Below, piece after piece: positions 10,929 through 21,900 of a stretch of DNA of 64,000 nt. Source of the stretch: Phyllostachys edulis (lineage: Eukaryota > Streptophyta > Magnoliopsida > Poales > Poaceae). The notes beneath the pieces are model-generated. The model searched no databases. It was not told where the DNA came from and saw only the letters and a program-made list of their open reading frames with translations. The DNA lies in the NCBI GenBank assembly GCA_036346405.1, contig CM070568.1, forward strand, positions 3,106,221 to 3,170,220, read 5' to 3'. Each line of letters opens with the position of its first letter. Position 1 is the stretch's first letter. Position numbers and translations under genes: made by a program.

Positions 10929-12072
10929 CAGTTAATTCCAGAGAGGAGGGGCTAGGGAGAAGCTGTCCTTCTGTCTTAGGTTGGCAATTTTTTTTTCTAG
11001 CTATATAGGTATCATTCTCATCTTGTAGACAAGACTAACCAATTTTAGTCCATATATAGTACCAGATCCTAATTAGTCTTGTCTTGTGTTGTATCTAGTA
11101 CTCTAGTCCGACTAATCTTAGCTATTGGAGGACAAGTAGCTAGATAGCTCAATCATCTGCTGTAGCCTTCCATGGGAAGATGCATTGAGTTTTTTTTATA
11201 AAAAAAAATTATTAAAAAAAAGTCAGTTTGTTCTCCATTGTTGGCAACCTCAGATAAATATGTCCATGATATTCATTTCCTTCGTCCACTCTTGTCTGGC
11301 ATCTTGAGTTGCTAACGCAGCATATTACCCCTACCTAAGAAGCCCCTAAACTGGCTAACTGCATCAACAAGTAACTCAAGTATGCATGGCTAACCACAAG
11401 GATTCACCTGAAGAGACTCTACAGGAACACTTGCTGCATGAGCATGGAGAAACTACCATGCCTAAAATGACTTGCTTTATTCACAAAGGCGAAATTTGTT
11501 AACTTGACCTCACTTAAATGACCACCACTCCTTGCTCTAAACAAACAGCAAACCAACCCCTCAGAAGGAACCAAATGAAGACAAACAGCAAACTTGAACG
11601 AAAAAACATTATAATAAATAAATTTAAACAACAATATGACAAATATTTGCAGTTCACATAAGTATCTGCAGTTCACATAAGTATCTATCAGACTATGATC
11701 TGTGTACCAAAGCTTCTGGTAAATTCTACTGTTGAGCCCAAAAAATGTTGTATCGTTTGGGCAACTTTTTAAGTAACAATGTCAAAGCTACCATTTGTTT
11801 GCCTCAGGACTAATTAAGGAGCTATGCAAAAGGGGGAAAAGGTCTAACTACTTCACATGACCAGGAACAGTTATACAACTCCTCAGACCAAAAGGAACAG
11901 TTATACATCACACAACCCGCAGGCCTATTCTACACATCTTTCCAATTCATAAGCATGGATCCTGCTTTCCCTGCAGGACCTGTCAACAAACAGCTCAATA
12001 CTCGGGGATTATTGTTTAATATACAAAGTTAGCACAAGGTGCTGCCTTTATAACCCGACAATTGTAATAGAA
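10929..12072. other. Convergent intergenic region with two 3' UTRs
   Basis: This 1.1-kb stretch separates the peptide gene (+) from the 3' end of the CID-domain gene (-). It should contain both 3' UTRs. AATAAATAAA-like words on the minus strand near 11620 could serve polyadenylation. No ORF here has support. Confidence 0.5.
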
Positions 12073-12972
12073 TCATTGCCGTTGTACTGACGGAGATTGA
12101 TGCACCTGAACTGGAGGGAAGAACCCATTGCCTGACGTTGGAAAGAATCCAGTTGACGTTGGAGATTGCTGTGGTGCCTGCAGAGACTGCTGCTGCTGCT
12201 GGGTCTGGCTCTGGTTCTGAGCTGGTGGAAGAGGTGGAGGTAGTGGTCCACTTGGTCTTGGAAAACCTGCCAGCAGAATGTTGGACAATGGAGGCGGAGG
12301 TGGCACAGAGCCGGACATCATCCCAAAAGGTCCCATTCCGAACATTCCTCCAGCACTTTGACCAAATTGCTGCAGAAGTGGTGGCAGCACAGGTGGCAAA
12401 GGAGGTGGAGGTGGTGGAAATGAACCTGGTGCTTGGTTTGCCTGTGTCGGTGGCTGTGTGCCTCCAAGAGAAGTAGGTGCTGCTCCAATCTGTTGGTGCA
12501 CCTGAGGTACTTGCCCAAAGAAGGGAGGAGCACCCATATCACCGGCCTGCATGGGTTTCTCAAGCCTAGGCCTCTTCTCAGTCTGGAAGCCTGGAGGTCC
12601 TGCAGAGAGCTCTCCAGAAGGCGAACCACCATTCATGGAAGCAGCTTGTTCAGCAGCAAGGGACGAGAAAATGGAGGAGAGCACCTGCTCGGGAGATGAC
12701 AAAGATGCAAGCTTATCTGCCATAGCTGCTGCTGTTTTCTTGGGCTCATCACCTGCAGCACTGGCTGTGGTGGGAAGTGTGGTTGCCGGATGAAGTGGTT
12801 GAAACTGGGGAGATATTGGTCTTATTGCTGAATTCTGCATCATGGCAACAGTTTGCTCTGATGGAAGTGTAATCATGTGTGGACTAGGACTAGATCCTGC
12901 ACCATTGGTGACAGGAGCACCACAAAGTCGCTGTCTTAGTTGCATGGCATGTTCAGTCTCTGACCGAGCAAC
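12073..12972 (-). CDS. CID gene exon 7 (end of coiled coil and proline-rich tail)
   Basis: The acceptor GACAAACAG leads into VARSETEHAMQLRQRL, the last coiled-coil turns, then Ser/Pro/Gln-rich sequence with several polyproline runs to a stop at 12073-12075. The open frame extends 11 codons upstream of the acceptor into the intron, but that part is intronic. Confidence 0.9.
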   Translation of the reverse strand, partial: VARSETEHAMQLRQRLCGAPVTNGAGSSPSPHMITLPSEQTVAMMQNSAIRPISPQFQPLHPATTLPTTASAAGDEPKKTAAAMADKLASLSSPEQVLSSIFSSLAAEQAASMNGGSPSGELSAGPPGFQTEKRPRLEKPMQAGDMGAPPFFGQVPQVHQQIGAAPTSLGGTQPPTQANQAPGSFPPPPPPLPPVLPPLLQQFGQSAGGMFGMGPFGMMSGSVPPPPPLSNILLAGFPRPSGPLPPPLPPAQNQSQTQQQQQSLQAPQQSPTSTGFFPTSGNGFFPPVQVHQSPSVQRQ

Positions 12973-15900
12973 CTGTTTGTCAGTTAAATCAAGGATTAAC
13001 CGCAAATCACTTTAGTAGTTTCTCAAATAACTGCTACAACGCCACTATGGTAAGATAGTACGATCTTATAACTAAGATGATAGCTAGAAATGTTAAAGAA
13101 AGTCAAATATGCTCTCGTAGAAAAATTCCAGCAAAAATTAACATAAATGGGTATAACATATGAGCAGATATATGTTTAAAAACCTCCAACTTAAGCTGAC
13201 ATGGCATATGTTTGGACTGTGAGAATTATACTTTATATATATCCAAACCTATCCCTGCCCTCCACCCCAGAACTGTCTGATAGAAGCTGGTTAGCTTAAT
13301 AAGAACCTGGGATTGGTACCAACACATATGCATGGGTCCATCATCACCGGCACATTTTTTTTCTTTCTTTCAGCACATGCCCATCGGACAGAGGAATGCA
13401 ACAGCTTGGGAGGAATGTTAAGACCGCAGGCCTGTATAGCTTGATGCTGTAGAGGGCCAAACCCTTAAAGATGGATTAGACCTCCCAAGGTATTCTGTCG
13501 AAACAGACAAAGAGAAGGATACATCATACATAAACGAGGGCATATCAGATGGATATGAGCCATTCTATGCACATATGCACATGAGCCATCCTGGCGGTTC
13601 ATCCCGAAATCGACGACGCAGAGCAAGCGAGCGTGGGCGGGCGAGCGCGAGCCGGCCTTTTTTGCGAAGCCCCCCCCAAGCCAAAACCAATTCTTCTCAT
13701 TTCTCCTCCTTCAGCACCTCCCCGCCCCGAGCATTCTTCCATGGCGCTCCTTCCCACTCGACTGCGTTCCTCGCTACGTCGACCGCTGCGCCGCTAGTTG
13801 GCGCTGAACCCCTGCGCCTCCGTCCCCTAAGCCACCCCCCTACGCCAGCCGCCGAGCTCCAAGTCCGTGTCGCGGTCGTCCAAGGCGGGGCTCTAGTTTC
13901 CCGTCGGCCACATCGCCGGGTACCTCAAGGCCGGCAAGTACTCCGAGCGGGTCGGCGCCGGCACTCCCGTCTACCTCTCCGCCGTCCTGGAGTACCTCAG
14001 GTAACCAGCCAATCTTTCTTCTCGATTCCCCAATCTTCTCTTTTCTTTTCCCCGCATTTTGTTCCCAAATTTGCTCTGGATTTTGCAATCTCATGGCAAT
14101 TCTTGCTTTTCTTAGGTGCTAGAGCTCGCGGGGAACGCGGCGCCAGACAACGGGAAACTGGAGCCCCGCCTTGGACGACCACGACACGGACTTGGAGCTC
14201 GGCGGCTAGCGCAGGGGGGTGGCTCAGGGGACGGAGGCGCAGGGGTTTAGCGCCGACTGGCGACACAGTGGTCGATGTAGCGGGGAACGCAGTCGAGTGG
14301 GAAGGAGCGCCATGGAAGAATGCTTGGGGCGGGGAGGTGCTGGAGGAGAAATGAGAAGAATTGGTTTCGGCAGGCGAGGCGGAGGCGGGGATGTTAGTCA
14401 TTGGACTCTTGCTCTTGGTGATAGCAAGATCCTTACTCTCATCGAGAGGATAACACTTGGAGATGGGGCAATTTTCTTTGTTTATTTCTCACACAATGCT
14501 ATGCCAACTTTGAGGGTTGGGGATACAAATTATAGACACCCACCAAACATATGCTAAGATGCTAGTCTAAGATGTCGCCCTAAAGCGATCAAGATCTTTG
14601 TCCTAAAGCGATCAAGATCTTTGTCCTAAAGATCTTGTCCTAAATGATCAAGATCTTTGTCTAAAGCGGTCCAAGATGTTGTCCTTGGAGGACGGCACAA
14701 GCCAACACAAGACTTATCCATCATTCTCCCCTAAGTCTTGTGCGTCGTCTTGTGGGAGAGTTGAACCATCCCGATCTGGAGGCGAGCTCGAGGAATTTGA
14801 CCTCCCAAGAGGCTTGGTGAAAGCGTGTCCGCAAGGCGATCCGTGGTGTTGATGTAGCTTCGCCTTGATCTTGCCTTCATCCAACGACCTCGGATGAAGT
14901 GGTACTTCACCCGGATGTGCTTGCTCCGTTCATGGAAAACGGGTTCTTTGCGAGCAGGCGGACTTCTTTGTCCGCCTTGAGCGCCACCGCTTGGTGTCTC
15001 TGAGAGATCACCAAGCGATCGAGCGAGCAGGCGCTGAAGTCAGCGGTGGAGGCCGCTATGTACTCGGCCTCACGGTGGGCAGGCCACCACCGCCTTGCTC
15101 GATTGCCCATTAACGAGGCACTTGCCGAGGAAGAAGAGAATCCGCTTGTGCTCTTCTTTGGTGTCGATGTCGCTGCGTGGTCATTGTCGGTATGCCGATG
15201 AAGTCTTGGCATGGGACACCTCGGGTAGTGCAAGCCGTAGTCGGAGGTGCCCGCAGCGTGGCGGAGGATCCTCTTCACGGCCGCTTGATGCTCGTCGTCG
15301 GTCATTGCATGAACCGACCGGCGAGCCGGCAATGAACGCCAAGTCCGTCGGCGTGTGGACAAGGTAGCGAAAGGCGCCCGCATCTTGCCGTCTTTGCGTT
15401 GCGATCCGCCTCCTCCGCCGTCTTTGTCGCGGCTCGGCCAACCTCTCCTCCATAGGAGTGTGGGGTTTGGGTTGCGATCGGCGAGCCCGCCCGACTCAAC
15501 GATGCGCTTGGCGTGGCGATCTGGCGAAGGAGATCGCGGTATCTGGTGGACCTCGATCCCGAGTAGAAGGAAGAGCCCCAAGTCGCTCATCCGAAGGCGG
15601 TCTTCATCTCGCCTTGAGCGCCGACCTCGGCCTCCTTGGGCCGGTGATCCCAAGTCGTCGGCGTGAGCGCCCGCGGCCGAGGCGTTGCGCCGCTTGCCCG
15701 CCGATGAGACCCATGACCTGCGTGTCGCTTTCTCTTTGGAACCCCATTTGCATAAGGGTGGAGTCGACTTAGCGTTCGGGCTCGTGGTGCTGCCGCAAGC
15801 CGTAGAGGGCCTTGCGTGGCGGAGGACCTTGCCCTCGCTGGGGATGACGAATCCGGCGGTGACGGACGTGACCTCCTCCTTCAAGTCGCCGTTGAGGAAG

Positions 15901-18900
15901 GCGGACTTAGCGTCCATGTGATGGGCGTGCCAACCCTCTGGCCGCAAGTGCGAGGAGAAGACGAACGGACTCCATCTTGCAAAGCGTCGTCAAGTCGATC
16001 CTCCGCCTTGCATGAAGCCTCGTGCCAAGCGAGCCTTGTGCTTGAGCGATGGCGCCGGCTTCATCCGCTTCAACTTGAACACCCACAAGGGTGATCGCGT
16101 GGTGGCCGGCGAGAAGATCCGCCCGGCTCCACGCCCGGTTCCGCTCGGCGGCGTCCATCTCTTGCTTCATCGCGACCGCCACGCCGCGTCTCCTCCGCTT
16201 GGCAAAGGCGGGGCTCGCCGTCGTCGCCGCGCCAAGTGCGGCTCCATGCCGAAATCGTCTTTGCGCCGATCGAGGACGGCGGCTTCGCCGAGATGTTATC
16301 CATGGTGCGGTAGCGCAGAGGCTCACCGTCGTGGCAGCGTCGACGCGATCCTCGTCGTGGGGACGGTGAATAGCGAACTCCACCGTCTTGTTGCTAAATC
16401 GTGGACCGGTTGTTGGGGCCGATCCGGTGGTGTGGCTGCCGGTCGCGAGAGTGGTGGCCGGTCTTGAGGAGTGGCCGGTGGTGAAGGGTGGGCGTGGTAG
16501 TGCTGAGGTGGTGGAGCACTTCATGGGAGCAGTGGCGGCGAGATGTCGAGCTTCGGTGAAGGCAATTGCTAGCTCACGGCTCTCTCGAAATGAGCGAGTC
16601 GACAACGAAGTCCACAGGAATCGAAGTCGAATCGCCGATCCACCGCTTGTCGTATCGTCCTCATGCCGTCGAACACGGCGTCACGCGAGATCTTGGACCT
16701 TGTTGTGTGTCGAGGTCGAGGATCACGGTAGGCCTTGAGCCTCGCGTGGCCGATGAACACTCCGAGTGCTCTGTCGTCGAGCTTGCCGAAGTGGCCAAGC
16801 TCTTGGCGAACGCGAGGAGCGAAGACCCTAAGTGAAACCGCCGGCTGCGCCCATGCCAAACCTCGTCTGGCGTCCTGCCGTCGAGTGCCTTGGTAAGCGG
16901 CGGTTGAGGATGTGAGCAGTTTGTCACCGCTTCTCCCAGAAGGCAGTAGGCATCCCTCGCTGAGGAGAGGCCGAGCCATCCCCATGGCCGTCTGGTTGCG
17001 CCGCTCGACAACGCTGCTTCTGCTGCGGTTTGTCTGGTAGCGGAGTAATGTGTTGAATCTCATCGGCCTGATCTGACGTCGGCCATTCGCCGTGAATTCG
17101 CCGCCGTTGTATCTGTCTTGCAGACCTGTATGACTCTGCCGCGCTCTGCCTCACGCGCTGACTGCGTCGCTTGATGGCGTCATGACCTCTCACTTCCGCC
17201 GAGGACCATCACCCACATGTAGCGGAGAGGTCGTCGACGAAGCGGCGGCGAAATGGCGTCGTCTCCGGTGTGGCCGGTGTCACCGGCCACACAAGTCCCG
17301 TCTGCGAGCTCGAGCCTCTCCTTGGCTCTAAACTACGCCTTTGGGGAAAGAAGTCGCCTCTGCCGTCAACACGCAGAGCGTCATGAAGCGCTCCCACATG
17401 GTCAAGGGCGGCGGCAGCCTCGCACCATCTCCGTGGCACCGAGCCGCCGAGGGCCTCGAAGTGAAAGGTGCCCAGCGCTATGCCTTGCACGCCTCGTCGT
17501 CCGACGAGCGGCGAAACGAGGGTTGTGCCGCTGCACGTGAAGGATGTAGAGTCTATTTGCGCCTCTGGTTACCTTGGCAAGAAAGCGGCGGCGAAGATCC
17601 CAAATCCGCGGCACCGTGCTCGATCTCGACATCGTGAGCCGTTCTCGTCCAGTATCCCAAGCCGATGATGGAGTTCTGCGGTCGGGGATGTAGTAGACGC
17701 GCGGTGGCGACTGTGCTTTCGCCAGAACGCGGTGGTGAAGATAGCGGGCCGCGCCCTTGATTTTTCCGCCGGGCGTCCCAAACAGCGGAGCCTCGAGCGT
17801 TTGAGTCGAGCTTCGGAGAGGTACTCCGCCGCCGGTCATGTGGTGGGTGGCGCGCGGTGTCGAGCACCACCCGTCGGTCTTGTCGTTTTTAACTGCCGCC
17901 GCCGAGAGGCATGTGCTTTTGGCTCGTCAAGGTGGAGGAAGGCGGCTGCGGCCGGTGCGGTGGAGGTAGTTCGATGCTCGCATGAGCAATGAACGAGCCA
18001 TTGCTCCTCCTCCTCCTTCTTGTGACGTGGGCCCGGCAGCGTCGTGGTATCGACAATCCTTGGCCCAATGACCAAGCTTGCGCGATTGTGGCAAAAGTCG
18101 TCTCGTCTTGGCTTTTGCTTGCAGCCAGCGCGCCTGGCGCCTCACGATCATCGCCTCGTGGTACATCGACAATCCTTGGCCCAATGACCGAGCTTGCCGC
18201 GGATTGTAGCAAGAGTTGTCTCGTCTTAAACTTTGCTTGCCACGCTTGCGGCGCTTTGTCGTGGAAGAAGGCTCCTTCTTCTGTCACCTTGGCCGTGACC
18301 AGCTGCTCCGAGTGAGGAGGAGCTTCCGCCAATGGTGACGGGTCGAGAGACGCCAGCTGTGGCTCATCGTATCCAACGACCTTGAGGCGACCCGCCTCCT
18401 CGATCGTCATCGTGGAAGGTCTAGCGAGACTTCGTCGGCGAGCCATCTGCTTGTACTTCTCGAGGGCCTTGCGGAAGAGCTTCTCCACGCTCTCTCCTCG
18501 CCGAGGTGTCGTCGCCGAATCGCACCAACCACCGCAGAGTGTTGAGGCGGAGAGCAAAGTCATCAACGTCCTCGCTTTGGAAGGCGAGTTCTCCAGCTCC
18601 TTGCGTAGTGCACGCAATGTAGACTTGCGGTAGCGATCGGCCTGCCGATGCGTCTTTGCGGCGATGGCGTCCCAAGCCTCTTTAGCGATCCGCTTGTTGG
18701 TAGCGAAGCGCATCTCGGGCGGGGCTGCGGCGATGAGAGCATCCGGCGCCCGTCGATCTGGTCGTGGTCGGCGTCTCCGCACGGATTGCATCCCACATAT
18801 GCGCTGGAGCTTTACCCTCATCACCATGACCCGCTCGGCGTAGTTGGTCTTGGTGAGGTAGGCCCCGCCCGGGGGCGGCGTCCTGACGCGACTGGTACTC

Positions 18901-21900
18901 GTGGTGACCACGATGCATGCGGAGAGAAAGTCGCGTCGCTGTGAAGGCTGCGCTCTCCGTCGACCAGACGCCGCCGCCATGTCGTCTCCTCCGAGGCGTC
19001 GCCGGTCCGCGCCGATCTGAAATTGCCGCTTGGCGCTCATAGGCGTCTTGTGATTACTTATTCTCGTGCTTCTTCGCCTCGCTTGCCTCTCCTCTCCGTG
19101 CTCGAGGTCCGCCGGTATTATCATCACCGAGATGGATTCTTTATTCTTCGCCGCGTAGAACCTCGACCTCATTCTTTGCCTATTTGCATCTGCCGCCGCT
19201 GCCGCTTCCACCTCCGCTCAGCTTTGCCGCGATTCGCGCCCTTTCGCCGCCCTTGCGCCTTTGTCTGCCGCTTCGCTCGCGTTCCTCCGCCACAGCGAGT
19301 TCAGCTTCTTGCCGCCGCCGCGTGCTCGAGGCGACCAAAGTCTTTGAGCATCTGCGGACATGGCGCGCCTCCGAGAAGCTAACTGCGTGGAGAGAAACTG
19401 CTGCTCTTGGTTGGAAGCTGCTGCGAAATTTGAAGCGAGGTGGAGAAGGGATTGGCGAGAGATACTCGAAGTTGCGGATACTCTGACTCGATACCACTTG
19501 TTAGTCATTTGGACTCTTGCTCTTGGTGATAGCAAGATCCTTACTCTCATCGAGAGGATAACACTTGGAGATGGGGCAATTTTCTTTGTTTATTTCTCAC
19601 ACAATGCTATGCCAACTTTGAGGGTTGGGGATACAAATTATAGGCACCGGCCCGGCATATGCTAAGATGCTAGTCTAAGATCCGTCCTAAAGCGATCAAG
19701 ATCTTTGTCCTAAAGCGATCAAGATCTTTGTCCTAAAGATCTTGTCATGATCAAGATCTTGTCTAAAGCGATCCAAGATTCTTTGTCCTAAAGATCTTTG
19801 TCCTTGGAGGGCAAGCACAAATAACACAAGACTTATCCATCGGGGAGGGCTTACTTAAAAAAAGGCTCGCCTCGCTCGCTTCGCCGCAGGCTTCGCTTCG
19901 CTCTCGTCGTCAATTTCGGGATGAACCACCAGGATGGCTCATGTGCATATGTGCATAGAATGGCTCATGTCCACGATATGCTGCCTACATAAACAAGCTA
20001 AAGTTGGAATGGGGAAGTAGTCTAAGTAGGAATTGGGCTTGTTATCTTGAAAAAGCCTCGGGGTGGCAATGGGAGCTAGTTTGTGCTTGAAGTGGGATGC
20101 TAGATAGGCCAGCCAACATGTGTGCTCAATATCCCAAGCAGACCATGGTTAGTCTACTGCCTTCCATCACAAAACCGAATTGTACCCACAGATTCAGTAG
20201 TCGTTAGCTATCCTATTAGAGAGCTTAAGCATTCACTACTATAAATTCCCATGTTCCCTACAGTTTAAATTGTTCCTTAGTGATGGAAAGACAAGCCACA
20301 AGGAAAAAGATATCCCTATGGTGATATCAAAGAAACGTAGGGAAAACTTGTCATGTGGGGCATTACATATGAAAGGCGCAACAGGAGGACACTGGCCGGC
20401 ACGCCCTCGACAACTAACTCGGTCACGACGGCGTAGTTTCTGGAGATGTCGGATTAGCTACAGAACTCGTGTGTAATTTCTGTTTCTAGTCGCAGTATCA
20501 GGACTCTTAGTCTGTTTTCCATATTGTGATTCTATGTCGTATTCTAGCTTGTAAGATCTCTATTTAAAGAGAGCTACAATATGTTTGCAATCAAGAACAG
20601 ATCTATAATCTCAGTTCTTGCTTCCAGCTTCCTCGTCTATTTCGACGCCCAACCCTTGCATCTGCTTTTGTATCTTGCCGCTGCAACCACGAAACCATCC
20701 AGCCCTGATCGGGGCGCCGATCCTCACTCATCCACCAATCACTGTTACTACCTGCGCTCTCGAAGCTAAGTTGGCGATAGCTTGGTATCAGAGCCAATGG
20801 CTGGATCTTCAGAGATGGCGGCTTTGACTCAGCAAATTGCAGAACTCACTACATCCATGACATCGAAGATGGCAGAACTCAAGGTAGACCTCACGGCAGA
20901 AATCGTTGGCATCAAGGAACGAGTCTCATCCCTGGAAAAACACTCGGCGAACTCACGGCGGTTTAATGCCCTCCCTCCCTCCCGTTTCCACTTTGCCGCA
21001 TACTATGCAGACTAGCAGTTCTCACGCCCCACGCATGCATAAGCTTTCGTTTCCAACATTTGATGGTAAAGACAATCCTCTCAGTTGGCTCAATTGTTGT
21101 GAGTAGTTTTTTCGATGCCAACAAACGCCCGAAAGTGAAAGTGTGGTTAGCCTCATATCACCTGATTGGATCAGCTCAACAATGGTATTATCAGCTTGAG
21201 CGTGACAAGGGCGAACCTCTCTAGCAGCTTTTCAAAGACTATTGCAATTTGTGTTTTGGACCACCCATCTGCAACAATTTTTTGGGCAAATTAGCCAAAT
21301 TGCAAGCTGTGAGTACAGTTGAGGAGTATCAAGAAAAATTCTTGGCGTTGCTTTGTCGTGCCGATTCCTTGTCAGCTTCAAACCGAGTTCAATTCTTCAC
21401 CTCAGGTTTGATGGAACCGGTCCGCACGTACGTCGAACTTCATAATCAAGGCAGTCTCCAACTCGCTATGGCCTTGGCTCATGCACATGAGAAACGTCAC
21501 CTTGTGACTTCATCCCTTGCGAAACCAGTGAGCTGCTTGTCCAACCAACAGCGCCAAGGGCCAAGCTCAACAGCGGGCTTTGTTGTCGCGCCTGCTGTTG
21601 CAAAGCCACCAAGTGATGGTACTCTAGTTCCTGCTGCTAATCTGTTACCACGGCGCCAATTAACAGCTGCGCAGATGGCTGAACGCTGCAGGGTTGGGCT
21701 TTGCTTCAATTGTAAGACAAATTTTCTCCTGAGCATCACTGCAAACAGCTGTTCCTCCTTGAGATTCTTCCTGACAAGCTCGAGGAAGTTGTCGACTCGA
21801 CAGAGCACTCCAGTATGGATGAACCTGCAATTCTCTGCATGCGTTAACTGGTATCCAACCACGGTCTACACAGACAAGGAAACTGCCGGTCTGGGTTGGG

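Larger units (their letters stand above)
14392..19841 (-). mobile_element. Ty1/Copia retrotransposon (5.4 kb, TSD GGGGA), minus strand
   Basis: Two LTRs in direct orientation (14392-14723 and 19499-19841) frame a Copia-type interior read on the minus strand. The 5-bp repeats GGGGA at 14387-14391 and 19842-19846 fit an insertion into the inverted-repeat element. The purine tract AGGGGAGAA (complement of 14724-14732) abuts the left LTR. The right LTR is preceded by a TGGTATC...CAGAG primer site on the minus strand. It is in the same orientation as the CID gene. Confidence 0.88.
13541..19980. mobile_element. Inverted-repeat (Pack-MULE-like) element, split by a Copia insertion
   Basis: The left end (CATATC... 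then GAGCCATTCTATGCACATA, CATCCTGGCGGTTCATCCC) is repeated in inverted form at the right end (about 19850-19980). The match is near perfect for some 70 bp, then looser for about 60 bp more of GCGAGC-rich sequence. Without the Copia insertion the element would be about 1 kb. It carries a histone H2A gene piece with an intron, as Pack-MULEs carry host gene pieces. I did not find a convincing 9-bp TSD, so the superfamily is uncertain. Confidence 0.65.

Noticed and set aside
12973..13005. Upstream Met start for the CID gene tail as a separate 310-aa protein
   Set aside because: The 11 codons before VARSETEH precede a good AG acceptor, and exons 1-6 join in phase, so this is an exon of a larger gene.
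13575..14354. 259-aa ORF across the H2A-bearing hairpin
   Set aside because: It runs through the H2A intron and both inverted arms in a frame that does not encode H2A; it is a GC-composition ORF.
15095..18315. Many overlapping plus-strand ORFs of 65-150 aa
   Set aside because: They are antisense shadows of the GC-rich Copia interior, which has recognisable gag and pol motifs on the minus strand.
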